From a virus, in IMG/VR virus record IMGVR_UViG_3300035701_000263, positions 1 through 25,378 of that record: a DNA stretch of 25,378 nt, one strand, 5' to 3'. The position numbers were made by a program, and so were the translations under genes. Shown piece by piece: positions 7,144-15,212 of this stretch. Under the pieces are notes generated by a model. The model did no database searches and was not told where the DNA came from. It saw only the letters and a program-made list of their open reading frames with translations. How positions within the stretch are numbered: the stretch's first letter is position 1; each line of letters begins with the position of its first letter.

Positions 7144-9368
7144 ACGGTTAAGTTCCGCCTCTCTATTTTTTTGTTGTAGTAGGCGATCAATTTGGCGAAT
7201 TGCAGAGCATCGGATTCGGTTCCCATGAAGGCACCGACGCTAATATGAATATGCGTTTCCGATGACCCTCCAGCCGGGATGATCGTTTCACCCTTGTGGA
7301 CCAGCGCGGGCCCGGTTTCCTGGACAACACCGCCGGATTGATATTTTGGTAGTGCGGCAATCTTTTGCGCGAGATCGAGTTTCTCTTGTGCCGCTTCTAA
7401 TTCCGCAACACCGAGTAAAGTATTGATTTCGGCGATACGAGTTTTCAGCGCCGCAACTTTACCTCTCTGTTCAGTAGTATTTGTGCCGGGCAATGTCGCT
7501 TTTAATTGTTCAAAGGGCAATTGTAATTCAAGGGCTGTTTTTTCATTTTTCAGCGTTTTATATTCCGATGGTAATTGTCCGGCCTTTGCATAAAGAGCTT
7601 TCAATGCTTGTGATTGCGTCATTCCTACGATGTCGATTCCGGCAACTTCCTTAATCGCTGTTGCCTGTGTGCTTGCACCGAAATATGCCTTTGCTTGTCC
7701 CGCCCTCACTGCTTCGTTATATTGATTTTTGGTTATTGTTCCTGCTTTTAATTGTTCTTTTAATTTATTTACTTGTTCTGGCCCAAATAATCCCTTGCCC
7801 AATGTTTCAACAATATCTACCGCTTTTGATATCTTCGTCTTTTCGCGCCCGATCTCATCCAGTTTCTCATTGGTCTTTTGGACCATTTTGTCGTAGGCTT
7901 CCTTGGTATATTCAGCCACCGATTTACTTTGCCCACCCAGAAGATTAAGAAACCCCCCGACCGCCATGCCGATAACCCCACCTACCCCACCGGCCAGAAC
8001 CGTTCCAATATCCCCAAACTGGCCCAGCATGGAATTTAACCCCTTGGCCATCGGTATAAAAGCTTTGGTTACGAGGGTCTTAGTGATATCTTTAGCTAAC
8101 TTTTCAACGGCATTTTCCGATCCGGTAGCGGCCGCCATGAAGGAAGAGGCCATCAGTTTAGCGGTTTCTTTTGCTTGCTCTAATTCGTGGTCATGGAGTT
8201 TATCGATCAGCTTTACGCGTTCATTATGCTGAAGGTGTTTGTCATTGGTTATTTTACCTTCGATGATCTTCAGTTTATCCCTGTCATCGCCGGCAAGTTT
8301 GATCTCGCGGTCCCAATATTCCTGTTCAGCTTTGCTTTTTTTGTCAATTCGCTCTTGATCCTTTTTTGCCTTTGCTTGTTCTGCCGCTTCATCCTTTTTA
8401 ATATTTAATCCCAAAATTGTTGATAAATTAGTGGATATTTTTTCTTTTTTATCCGATTGTTTTTGATATAAATCAATAACATCTTTTGTATGTTGAGCTT
8501 CTAACTTTTTATTTTCTTCCAATGCTACCTTGAATTTTCCGAAGTCCCGGGAAACAACAGCATCGAAAACCCCTTTGCAGATGTTGCCGAATTCTTGCAT
8601 ATTCAGGATCAGTCCCTTTACCTGAACTTCGGCAAATTTAATCATCGCCGTGCCAACACTGGCTAACCATCCAAGCATCGGCAGGAAAACTCGGCCAGAT
8701 GTTTCGCCTAATTCTCCAAATGCCGTTTTTGCTTTTCTTATGCTCCCTTCCGCCGTGTTTCCTAATTTTTCAGTTTGACCGCCATAAAGTTCGACTGCTT
8801 TTCTCAACGCCTCAGTAATCGGAATGTTCGTTCCTACTTCTATCCCGTATTGCCTGAGCCCCCGGGCATTTCCAAGCACGGCCATTGATAAGGCCTCGGT
8901 TGTTTCACTTAATGATTTTCCACTGCCGGATGACATATCCATTGCCAATTTGACCAAATTAAAAGAAGCAGGGGCATCTTTAGTGACTTTTAATAACGTA
9001 TTGAAAGATCGGATAACTTCTTCATCATTCACGCCCGACCAATCCATCATCTTTTGGGCAAAATCTTTAACGCTGTCAATAGTAACTTTATTTTCAAGCC
9101 CGAGATTTTTTATAGTCTGGGTTAATATGCGGCCTTCTCTTTCGCTTTCGATCGCGGCATCCGCCATTCCCTTCATGGCGGCAACCACGGCAGCAGCAGA
9201 AAGTGCTGGCAGTAATCCTTTAAAGAATCCGGTCAGTTGGTTGATCGATTCGCCGGACTTCTTCCCTGATTCCTGCATCTTATTCAGCGCATCGATCGTC
9301 TGTTCAAGCCCCTGGCCTTCCTTGATGGCCTTGATAATAAGTTTTATCTCTTGGTCATTTATCGCCAT
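7140..9368 (-). CDS. Tail tape measure protein
   Basis: A 742-residue protein that sets tail length and is threaded through the tube. It has an N-terminal helical region with a hydrophobic stretch (GLLPALSAAAVVAAMKGMAD), long charged helices (residues 270-400), a Gly/Ala-rich hydrophobic segment about 445-480 (VLAGGVGGVIGMAVGGFLNL), and the frequent C-terminal signature GGVVQETGPALVHKGETIIP followed by a short helix. At about 1.5 angstrom per residue the tail would be near 110 nm. The start overlaps the preceding small gene by 14 bases. No lytic domain is evident. Confidence 0.9.
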   Translation of the reverse strand: MAINDQEIKLIIKAIKEGQGLEQTIDALNKMQESGKKSGESINQLTGFFKGLLPALSAAAVVAAMKGMADAAIESEREGRILTQTIKNLGLENKVTIDSVKDFAQKMMDWSGVNDEEVIRSFNTLLKVTKDAPASFNLVKLAMDMSSGSGKSLSETTEALSMAVLGNARGLRQYGIEVGTNIPITEALRKAVELYGGQTEKLGNTAEGSIRKAKTAFGELGETSGRVFLPMLGWLASVGTAMIKFAEVQVKGLILNMQEFGNICKGVFDAVVSRDFGKFKVALEENKKLEAQHTKDVIDLYQKQSDKKEKISTNLSTILGLNIKKDEAAEQAKAKKDQERIDKKSKAEQEYWDREIKLAGDDRDKLKIIEGKITNDKHLQHNERVKLIDKLHDHELEQAKETAKLMASSFMAAATGSENAVEKLAKDITKTLVTKAFIPMAKGLNSMLGQFGDIGTVLAGGVGGVIGMAVGGFLNLLGGQSKSVAEYTKEAYDKMVQKTNEKLDEIGREKTKISKAVDIVETLGKGLFGPEQVNKLKEQLKAGTITKNQYNEAVRAGQAKAYFGASTQATAIKEVAGIDIVGMTQSQALKALYAKAGQLPSEYKTLKNEKTALELQLPFEQLKATLPGTNTTEQRGKVAALKTRIAEINTLLGVAELEAAQEKLDLAQKIAALPKYQSGGVVQETGPALVHKGETIIPAGGSSETHIHISVGAFMGTESDALQFAKLIAYYNKKIERRNLTV

Positions 9369-9549
9369 GTCTTGTTTCCTTCATAAATAGTTTGAGCGCT
9401 TCGAGTTCGCCCTGGGCCTTCACTTCCATCATCTTCAAGCGGTAATCAATGAATAAAAAGATGGTTACAAGCGGAATATCCCACCAACCAGAAAAACCGA
9501 GGTGGCGAAGCAAAGCCAATACGCCAAGTAAATATAATAATATGCGCAC
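9355..9549 (-). CDS. Small membrane protein just before the tape measure
   Basis: A 64-residue protein with two hydrophobic segments (about residues 3-15 and 22-34, LGFSGWWDIPLVTIFLFIDY) and a charged C-terminal helix (KMMEVKAQGELEALKLFMKE). GTG start with GAGGTGGTG about 9 bases ahead. It fills the slot between tail tube and tape measure that usually holds the two frameshift-linked tail assembly chaperones, but looks nothing like them. It could be a holin-like or inner-membrane assembly factor; no family recognised. Confidence 0.6.
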   Translation of the reverse strand: MRILLYLLGVLALLRHLGFSGWWDIPLVTIFLFIDYRLKMMEVKAQGELEALKLFMKETRHGDK

Positions 9550-9576
9550 TCTGTATTCACCACCTCGTTATTAAAA

Positions 9577-10551
9577 TTAAAGCGCCGAGAAATCGGTCCC
9601 GCACCGCAGCGTGTAGCTGATCGGAACGGTCGATCCGCCCACCGTGCCGGCAAACATATCAAATCCGATCGTTTCCTTCACCAATTCGCGGGAATTGATG
9701 TCCGGGATCGGATTTTTGAACCGAACCTTTGGAATTGTTGCGGTCAAGGTGTATACCTGCGCCCCGGAAATTATCTGGGTGCTTGTATAAACAATCGAGA
9801 TCGCCACATCATCCGCTTGCCGGAACTTATCCCAATTCGAGAGATCCTCGAAATCGAGAACGAATGAACCTTCACCCTTGAACGCTCCGCTCAAGACCGG
9901 CTGCCGGGTTTCTATTCCACCCGAGATCTTATGGTTCGGGATCACCAACCCGTTGGTTTCGGACCATTGAATTGATTCAAGATAAGCAGTTGGTCCATCC
10001 ACGGACATGACCGCTTCCTTAAACGACAAAGGATAGGTCGTCGGATAAGCAAAAGCTGACGGCGATCCTTCGGTCGCAAACTTCCCTCCCCCATCAATAT
10101 CAAGTTTTAGGAGTTGAGCCGCGCTATCTTTCCCTTGATTCCAGGCCAGTTTGTTTATCATATAGCCGGGAACCATTAAAGGATTGGCCCCGCCTTTGCT
10201 GCATTCAAGCGACAAGCTCTTGTCCACCGTCAACCCGGGCTCAAAAACATTGTCGTAGACTCCCGGTTCAACCTGGGAAGCGGAGGCAGTCCCATACATC
10301 GCTAACAGAAAGTAGCCGATAATATCGGGATAGGCGCTTAAATGCACGCCCCCCGGGGTCCATTGGCGGCCAGCCAAGGGTGTCGGAGCAAACCGGCTGG
10401 CATTTAATTCCCCGCCACGATCCATCATGTCAACATCGGGCTTCAATGATTCCCCCAAGATCGGGACCGAAATACTTGGGGAAGTCCCGTCGCCCCAGAC
10501 CGACTCAATTGCAAACTTTAGATAGCTGTCGTAACCCTGTAATGGACTCAT
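9577..10551 (-). CDS. Major tail tube protein
   Basis: A 324-residue protein that polymerises into the tail tube. It starts MSPLQGYDSYLKFAIESVWG, a typical opening for tube proteins of this type. It continues as a beta-rich body with a sequence around FKGEGSFVLDFEDLSNWDKF and ends in a beta strand (TVPISYTLRCGTDFSAL). AAGGAGGAG precedes the ATG. Position upstream of the tape measure and after the tail-terminator gene, plus length and composition, support the call. Confidence 0.75.
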   Translation of the reverse strand: MSPLQGYDSYLKFAIESVWGDGTSPSISVPILGESLKPDVDMMDRGGELNASRFAPTPLAGRQWTPGGVHLSAYPDIIGYFLLAMYGTASASQVEPGVYDNVFEPGLTVDKSLSLECSKGGANPLMVPGYMINKLAWNQGKDSAAQLLKLDIDGGGKFATEGSPSAFAYPTTYPLSFKEAVMSVDGPTAYLESIQWSETNGLVIPNHKISGGIETRQPVLSGAFKGEGSFVLDFEDLSNWDKFRQADDVAISIVYTSTQIISGAQVYTLTATIPKVRFKNPIPDINSRELVKETIGFDMFAGTVGGSTVPISYTLRCGTDFSAL

Positions 10552-10568
10552 TTTTTATCTCCTCCTTT

Positions 10569-10934
10569 TTAGTAACAATAGACGATGGCTTCGACCGTGA
10601 CATTCGGCGCGCCGGAGCCATTGAATACCACGAATTTAGCCCGTGGCGCCCGCACCTGATGGGTCGCATTGAGTGAAATAGATTCACTCGATACCAACGT
10701 CGCAGTTCCCGGGATATACCACCAGGCCTCGGCGGTGAAAGTGCCAGTCGAACTATCCCCGCTCGTCAGAATGAACGTTGAGCACCCGGTCGTATCTACA
10801 TAGCCGGACTGGCTGGACGTAATGACGACGGTCGAATTCCAACTCGTGTTAGCCGTATTGCTCGTGATATACAACCCGAAAGAGGCACTGACCAGAACCA
10901 GACACATCAGCAAACCGAATAAAATCCTTTTCAT
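10569..10934 (-). CDS. Secreted beta-rich protein, paralogue of 13231-13599
   Basis: A 121-residue protein with a clear Sec signal peptide (MKRILFGLLMCLVLVSASFG) and a mature part rich in Ser, Thr and short beta strands (TFILTSGDSSTGTFTAEAWW, TLVSSESISLNA). The second half aligns by eye with the product of 13231-13599: both have a -L-[VL]-S-[ST]-E-S-[IV]- block and a closing V-E-[AV]-x-[VI] strand, and similar length. AGGAGG lies ahead of the ATG. It sits between tail terminator and tail tube, where cytoplasmic virion proteins are expected. A decoration protein or an exported surface factor are possibilities. Confidence 0.75.
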   Translation of the reverse strand: MKRILFGLLMCLVLVSASFGLYITSNTANTSWNSTVVITSSQSGYVDTTGCSTFILTSGDSSTGTFTAEAWWYIPGTATLVSSESISLNATHQVRAPRAKFVVFNGSGAPNVTVEAIVYCY

Positions 10935-10948
10935 TTTCTTTCCCTCCT

Positions 10949-11410
10949 TTATATTCTCTGCCCGGCCGTAAAATACTTGAACTCAAGTTCTAATCTTATC
11001 GTCACCTCCCTATCAGAATTATCAATGATTCTCGTATTTGTCGTCCTTAATCGATAATTATAAACATTCCCTGCAAACTGAAGGTCGGAGCCTTCAAATG
11101 CTTTTTTGATATCGTTCTCAAATCGAAATATCCCGACCTGTTGGGTGTCCCCTATGATCTGACTGTCGAGATGATTTCTTACATCGAGCACACCTCTGAT
11201 AATAATAATCATTTTGTTTTGTCGTAGCAGGGGGAATTCCGCCCATTCTTCCTCGCTCAATTCCGGCTCAAGAATGATACATGGACGATCACTATTGATG
11301 CCCACCTGCCGATCACCCTCAAGCACCTTTTTGACATAAGAAAGTGACGCCGCGGTCCGCAGCCGGTTGGCAAGTTCGATCCAGACGGTTTCTTCGGTGG
11401 TATAGGTCAT
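10949..11410 (-). CDS. Tail terminator / completion protein
   Basis: A 153-residue protein after the gp10-like gene and before the tail tube, the standard position of the tail terminator (lambda gpU-like) that caps tail polymerisation. It begins MTYTTEETVWIELANRLRTA and shows alternating helices and strands (IIIIRGVLDVRNHL, VTIRLELEFKYFT). I chose the ATG at 11408-11410: it overlaps the previous stop as ATGA and has GGAGG 8 bases ahead, whereas the upstream TTG at 11425 has no ribosome site. The call depends mainly on gene order and size. Confidence 0.6.
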   Translation of the reverse strand: MTYTTEETVWIELANRLRTAASLSYVKKVLEGDRQVGINSDRPCIILEPELSEEEWAEFPLLRQNKMIIIIRGVLDVRNHLDSQIIGDTQQVGIFRFENDIKKAFEGSDLQFAGNVYNYRLRTTNTRIIDNSDREVTIRLELEFKYFTAGQRI

Positions 11411-11817
11411 GCGCCCATCCTCCAATGCAGCAGATAGGTTAAAGCAACATCAACATTCAGGGCCAGCCGGTCCTTGATCTCTTGGATTGAATTTTTAACC
11501 ATAGCCGCGGGCCCGGCCCGGCGGTAGATTATTTCCCCTGGCCAGCGCTTGTCTGTCCTCTCCCCTGTTTCAATGAACGGAAAATATTTGACAAGGTTAT
11601 ATATCATCCAGATCATTGGCGCCAATCTCTGGACCTGGAAGCCGCGCCGGAGGTTGCCGATGATCTTCGGCGTTTTCTCCGAGATATAACGCTTCCCTTC
11701 GTTTACAGTTACGTTCACCGCTCTATCCATTTCGGGAATAAGCCGTTCACCCGCCACCTTAACGATCGCGGCGTAATTTTTAACCTGCGTCATGTCAATA
11801 TCAAGCGTGAAGGTCAT
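11407..11817 (-). CDS. HK97 gp10-like head-tail/tail component
   Basis: A 136-residue protein of the HK97 gp10 type, involved in head-tail joining or tail completion. Features are an N-terminal helical part (VAGERLIPEMDRAVNVTVNE), the central SEKTPKIIGNLRRGFQV block (gp10-like proteins have a related P-x-x-T-G-x-L-x-x-S segment), FIETGERTDKRWPG, then a C-terminal helix. The ATG overlaps the connector stop by one base (TAATG). It is followed by the tail terminator, the canonical order. Confidence 0.7.
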   Translation of the reverse strand: MTFTLDIDMTQVKNYAAIVKVAGERLIPEMDRAVNVTVNEGKRYISEKTPKIIGNLRRGFQVQRLAPMIWMIYNLVKYFPFIETGERTDKRWPGEIIYRRAGPAAMVKNSIQEIKDRLALNVDVALTYLLHWRMGA

Positions 11818-12842
11818 TAAATAGATCTCCTCTTATAACGGTCAAGCGTCGCATAAATCTCTTTCGGAACGCTGGTAATGGTTACGGACTGGACGATCCC
11901 GGTTGCGTCAATAAAGGTCCGGGTTTTCAGCCCGCTCAAGCAGGCTACCATCTGGATCGCACACTCCCGGATCTCGTTTGGCGGTTCCTGGTAGGCGGTA
12001 TAATTGATCTTAAACCGCTTATTGCCGGGATAAAAAGCACCGATGGCCGACTCCACATACCCGGGATAAAGGAAAAATTCAGTAAGATCAGGATCGGCAT
12101 TGTAAGTTAGGGCTTCCCCGTTATCGTAAACCGTCGGCGTGCCGTAGATCGGGTAATAGCTCACAAATGCCTTATCCTGGCCTTCTTCAATATCCTGGTA
12201 TTCGTCAGTAACGGCCTTGCTGACGAACTGAACGCCGGTATACTTTATGATCCTATCGGTAACGGAATCGATCAGGCGCAGCAACATGGTATCCGAATTC
12301 TTATCGCCCAGCGCGATATTTAATTCTTTTTTAACGTCCTGAAGCGTGCAAAGCCCGTCAAGTGAGCCACCGCCGAGCGATGCCGCAGACTTATCGGACT
12401 CAGCTGACAAATCGCTGTTAAAATAGCTGTATTTATACCACTTCGCCAGCGTGCCGGTGGGATCAATGGCATAGGTAAAAGGTTGGTCTGCCTCCATCGT
12501 AAAAGGACTGCCGGTTATTTCGGCATAGGTTCCGCCCTCGGTGTCGCTCCGATAAACCTTGATCTTGTTATAGGCACAACTTATGACCTGCGCGTGAGCG
12601 CCGTGATCCCAGGTCAAGGCCCCAATGACTATGGTATTGCCGGAAGGAACCCCTCCGATCTTGACAATCTCTGCCCCTTCTTCCCCGGGATCGCCGACGA
12701 AGATATGATCGCCGTTTGAAAAGCCCTCTATGCTATCAACCGTCAAGGCTATATCGCCAGCGTCGGCCGCCACAGTCAGGACCGTAGATTCCGCCCCGGC
12801 TACATCGAGTATTTTTAATAACCGATCGATTACTAAAGACAT
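11817..12842 (-). CDS. Head-tail connector (gp6-like) with an extra N-terminal beta domain
   Basis: A 341-residue protein. Residues about 160-341 match the gp6-like DNA-packaging/connector family, which forms a ring under the portal: LCTLQDVKKELNIALGDKNS, then LLRLIDSVTDRIIKYTGVQF, and a C-terminal helix-turn-strand region (IRECAIQMVACLSGLKT). The first 155 residues are an added beta-rich domain (LTVDSIEGFSNGDHIFVGD, IVIGALTWDHGAHAQVI, IKVYRSDTEGGTYAEI) of a kind seen in other phage structural proteins; stand-alone connectors are nearer 100 residues. AGGAGAG precedes the ATG. Cargo or decoration display is one possible role of the extra domain. Confidence 0.75.
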   Translation of the reverse strand: MSLVIDRLLKILDVAGAESTVLTVAADAGDIALTVDSIEGFSNGDHIFVGDPGEEGAEIVKIGGVPSGNTIVIGALTWDHGAHAQVISCAYNKIKVYRSDTEGGTYAEITGSPFTMEADQPFTYAIDPTGTLAKWYKYSYFNSDLSAESDKSAASLGGGSLDGLCTLQDVKKELNIALGDKNSDTMLLRLIDSVTDRIIKYTGVQFVSKAVTDEYQDIEEGQDKAFVSYYPIYGTPTVYDNGEALTYNADPDLTEFFLYPGYVESAIGAFYPGNKRFKINYTAYQEPPNEIRECAIQMVACLSGLKTRTFIDATGIVQSVTITSVPKEIYATLDRYKRRSI

Positions 12843-12859
12843 TTATCTCTCCTGTTTAA

Positions 12860-12887
12860 TTAAAGGGGAGAGAACCTCCCCGTTTAA
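12860..12887 (-). terminator. Hairpin before the connector gene
   Basis: GGGGAG (12865-12870) pairs perfectly with CTCCCC (12876-12881) around AGAAC, and TTAAA/TTTAA extend the stem across one bulged base. On the minus strand only three Ts follow directly, so this is a weak terminator or, more likely, an attenuator or mRNA-processing/stability element between the secreted-protein genes and the connector. Confidence 0.4.
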
Positions 12888-12889
12888 TA

Positions 12890-13219
12890 TTATGGAAGCG
12901 CTATGGCGTCGTAGGTTGCGAGCTGGCCGATCCTGATCGTCCTGTATGTATAGGTGTTGGTCGGCCCTTCAGCTATGATATAAAGATAATAACCAGTCCC
13001 GTCTACGCTAACGCCCATGATCGCTTCGCCGGAAACGATCTCGGTCGTGGCCGCCCTGGTTTCAACGCTGTAAAATTTCAAGGCCCCAGCCTCCGGCTTT
13101 TTGGTCTTGGTGAACTTGCCGTAAACCCCGCCTTTATTCGTGCTGAAATAATCAGCGGTTGCCAGCGCGACGCCAGCCATGAACATGAAACAGACTACAA
13201 GTGCAATAATCTTTTTCAT
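12890..13219 (-). CDS. Small secreted protein of the capsid region
   Basis: A 109-residue protein with a Sec signal peptide (MKKIIALVVCFMFMAGVALA, then TADYF) and a mature, beta-rich domain (GGVYGKFTKTKKPEAGALKF, IVSGEAIMGVSVDGTGYYLY). AGGAGG precedes the ATG. No family recognised. It lies next to another secreted-protein gene (13231-13599), between capsid and connector genes, where head decoration or stabilising proteins are often encoded, but such proteins do not normally carry an export signal. Confidence 0.75.
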   Translation of the reverse strand: MKKIIALVVCFMFMAGVALATADYFSTNKGGVYGKFTKTKKPEAGALKFYSVETRAATTEIVSGEAIMGVSVDGTGYYLYIIAEGPTNTYTYRTIRIGQLATYDAIALP

Positions 13220-13230
13220 CTTTTACCCTC

Positions 13231-13599
13231 CTAATTCAAAATATAGACTTCCGCCGTCCCGCGCGCCGTCAATGGTTCTGCCCCACACGTTGCCAACAGC
13301 CTGAAATATGGCGTCAGCAATGTTTTCGAGTCGCCGACCGTAACCGATTCGGTCGATAGCAGGCTCGTCCCATTGCTTTGATAGAATAATACGGAATATG
13401 TTTCCACCGTCGAATTGGTTGTCAGCGTCAAATAAACCTTCGTTGCCCCTACTTCCTTGAATATCCCGCTTGATGGGCAATAGATGCTTTGCGCTTCGGT
13501 TGTGGTCTTAACAATATTCCAATCCACTGCTTTGGCTGCGAAACTCACCGTCGAGAAGGCAATGACCAGCACCAATGCCACTAAAAGAAGTTTTTTCAT
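13231..13599 (-). CDS. Secreted beta-rich protein, paralogue of 10569-10934
   Basis: A 122-residue protein with a Sec signal peptide (MKKLLLVALVLVIAFSTVSFA) and a mature beta-rich domain (TKVYLTLTTNSTVETYSVLF, SLLSTESVTVGDSKTLL). Its second half resembles the product of 10569-10934, placing the two as a duplicated family. The ATG overlaps the previous stop as ATGA, with GAAGGTGAAG ahead, so it is co-translated with the 89-aa capsid-region protein. Two cysteines in the mature part could form a disulfide outside the cytoplasm. Function unknown. Confidence 0.75.
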   Translation of the reverse strand: MKKLLLVALVLVIAFSTVSFAAKAVDWNIVKTTTEAQSIYCPSSGIFKEVGATKVYLTLTTNSTVETYSVLFYQSNGTSLLSTESVTVGDSKTLLTPYFRLLATCGAEPLTARGTAEVYILN

Positions 13600-13865
13600 T
13601 TCTTCACCTTCCTCGGCCGGCCTACCTTTGCCCCGGGTATCTTCGCCTTTTTGTTTGACGGTGATTCGATCGGAGCCGCCGGCAAAGCCTTTGCAAGGAC
13701 CTTTCCCTCAATGCGTCCGGATTTAATCAGGCCATCAACACATTCCCTGGTAAACAACCCTTTTTCAATGAGGGTTTCATCAAGGGTCGCCCCGCACGGT
13801 ATTACCTGCCGGCCATTATCGTCGCTGTAAGCAACGCCCTTCGGGTCCAAAACTTTATATCCCAT
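13596..13865 (-). CDS. Small basic-tailed protein after the capsid gene
   Basis: An 89-residue protein. The N-terminal part (GYKVLDPKGVAYSDDNGRQV, DETLIEKGLFTRECVDGLIK) looks like a small folded domain. The C-terminus is a lysine-rich tail ending KVGRPRKVKK, with a GRPRK core like an AT-hook that could bind DNA. The ATG at 13863-13865 is 5-6 bases after AGGAGG; an in-frame GTG just before it is too close. The position after the major capsid gene fits an auxiliary head protein; family not recognised. Confidence 0.65.
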   Translation of the reverse strand: MGYKVLDPKGVAYSDDNGRQVIPCGATLDETLIEKGLFTRECVDGLIKSGRIEGKVLAKALPAAPIESPSNKKAKIPGAKVGRPRKVKK

Positions 13866-13887
13866 CACACCCTCCTTTTCAGAATCG

Positions 13888-13912
13888 GCAGGAGGGAGTT
13901 AATCCCCCCTGC
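13888..13912 (-). terminator. Hairpin between capsid gene and downstream genes
   Basis: GCAGGAGGGA (13888-13897) pairs with TCCCCCCTGC (13903-13912) around GTTAA, with a single mismatch. No T-tract follows on the minus strand, so partial attenuation or RNase-blocking of the capsid mRNA is more likely than full termination. Confidence 0.4.
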
Positions 13913-13928
13913 CGCTCCGCTAAACTTA

Positions 13929-15212
13929 TCAGGCAGAAATTTCCTGCGCTCTGCAAACGCCGCCGGTAGAAGCAGTCGTGCTGACCAGCACCTTACCGCC
14001 GTATCTCTTAATACCGCGAATGGTAGAAAGATCGGTCGTGAAGTAGTAGTCCTTGCTCAGATCGATCCTGGTCGTATTGTCGAGAACCGTGACGCACTTG
14101 CTCATGTCCGCGAGAATGAGCACGTTATCGGTCCCGGTTGTCCGCTTGTCACCGCCGACATCAAGCGCCGATCCGATCTTGGTATTGAGGATAAAAGGAA
14201 TGCCGAGCGGTGAGAAATCCCCGCCACTGGCATATTGCGGGAACAGTTTATAGCCTGCTCCATTTTCAAGATTGCCGATCAGGGCCTTAACAACCCGGTT
14301 CCCGATCCAGCGAAGGGAACCCTGGTTACACTCATCGCTGATCGCAGCCAGTTGGTCCTCCATCGTGGAAAATACGAAATTGGCCTTTGTCACCGCCGTA
14401 TCAAGCACGGTGAGAGCATCAAAGACCAGCCCATCAAGCAGATCGGAGTCATTGGTTACGTTACCAACCGCCAGGCGAAGGTCAAGGAACCTTGCCATCG
14501 CCGAAGTATAAGCATTGGTGAAGGCCGTAACCAGGTCAATGCCTTTCTGCGACAGGAACTCGTTGGAAACTGCGGTGAACGCACCAGCCCGTGCTACGCT
14601 AACCGTCGGGTTAGTGAAGGTCGGGGTGCTTTCGGTGGCTGCTGTCCCCTGGTCAGCAATATCAACCACGGCGATGCCATACATAAGCGGGTGGATCTTG
14701 CCGTTCGCAATGATCGCATCCTTGCTCATGTTCGCATACATGACCGAACTGGCATAGATCATCTGCATGATCTCCGCGTCAGTTTCGCTCGGAACCGCGT
14801 ATCCGCCAACTGCGACGCTGTCCGACCGGGCCGGGGTCGGTGCTTTGTGGCCGAGAACCTTGTAATCGGCATCGTTTTGCTGGTCTATTTCGTTTGAAAT
14901 AGCCTTGGCATCAGACAGATCCCGCGTCGCCAGCCCCCGGAGCATCCGGTTAAAGGCCGCTTCCTCCTCGTTAACCTTCCTGATACCGATGATCTTGCCG
15001 GTGTGCATATCAAACACTTTCAACTCTTTCTCTAACGGTAAAAGGTTAAGGTTAGGCAGGTCGGTCAGTTTGATCGATTTCAGCTTCTCATCGACCTTTG
15101 CATCGATCTTCGCTTCCAGGGCCACCTTTTCCGCGACTTCATCAACTGCCGGGATCGCCGCCTTCACCGCATCAGAAACTACACTTTTGACTTCTTCTAA
15201 TGTGACAACCAT
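13929..15212 (-). CDS. HK97-fold major capsid protein
   Basis: A 427-residue precursor that forms the icosahedral shell. The N-terminal 110 residues are charged and helical (VADEVAEKVALEAKID-like heptads, then LKSIKLTDLPNLNLLPLEKE), as in the scaffolding delta-domain that the prohead protease removes. Residues about 125-427 carry the HK97-type core: GGYAVPSETDAEIMQMIYAS, VARAGAFTAVSNEFLSQKGI, DLRLAVGN, IGNRVVKALIG and a C-terminal TTDLSTIRGIKRYGGKVLV. AGGAGG is 7 bases from the ATG. It follows the protease gene in the usual order. Confidence 0.9.
   Translation of the reverse strand: MVVTLEEVKSVVSDAVKAAIPAVDEVAEKVALEAKIDAKVDEKLKSIKLTDLPNLNLLPLEKELKVFDMHTGKIIGIRKVNEEEAAFNRMLRGLATRDLSDAKAISNEIDQQNDADYKVLGHKAPTPARSDSVAVGGYAVPSETDAEIMQMIYASSVMYANMSKDAIIANGKIHPLMYGIAVVDIADQGTAATESTPTFTNPTVSVARAGAFTAVSNEFLSQKGIDLVTAFTNAYTSAMARFLDLRLAVGNVTNDSDLLDGLVFDALTVLDTAVTKANFVFSTMEDQLAAISDECNQGSLRWIGNRVVKALIGNLENGAGYKLFPQYASGGDFSPLGIPFILNTKIGSALDVGGDKRTTGTDNVLILADMSKCVTVLDNTTRIDLSKDYYFTTDLSTIRGIKRYGGKVLVSTTASTGGVCRAQEISA

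Noticed and set aside
14235-14897. 220-codon plus-strand frame opposite the capsid gene
   Set aside because: It is fully antisense to a confident HK97-type capsid gene and has no ribosome site or recognisable domain.
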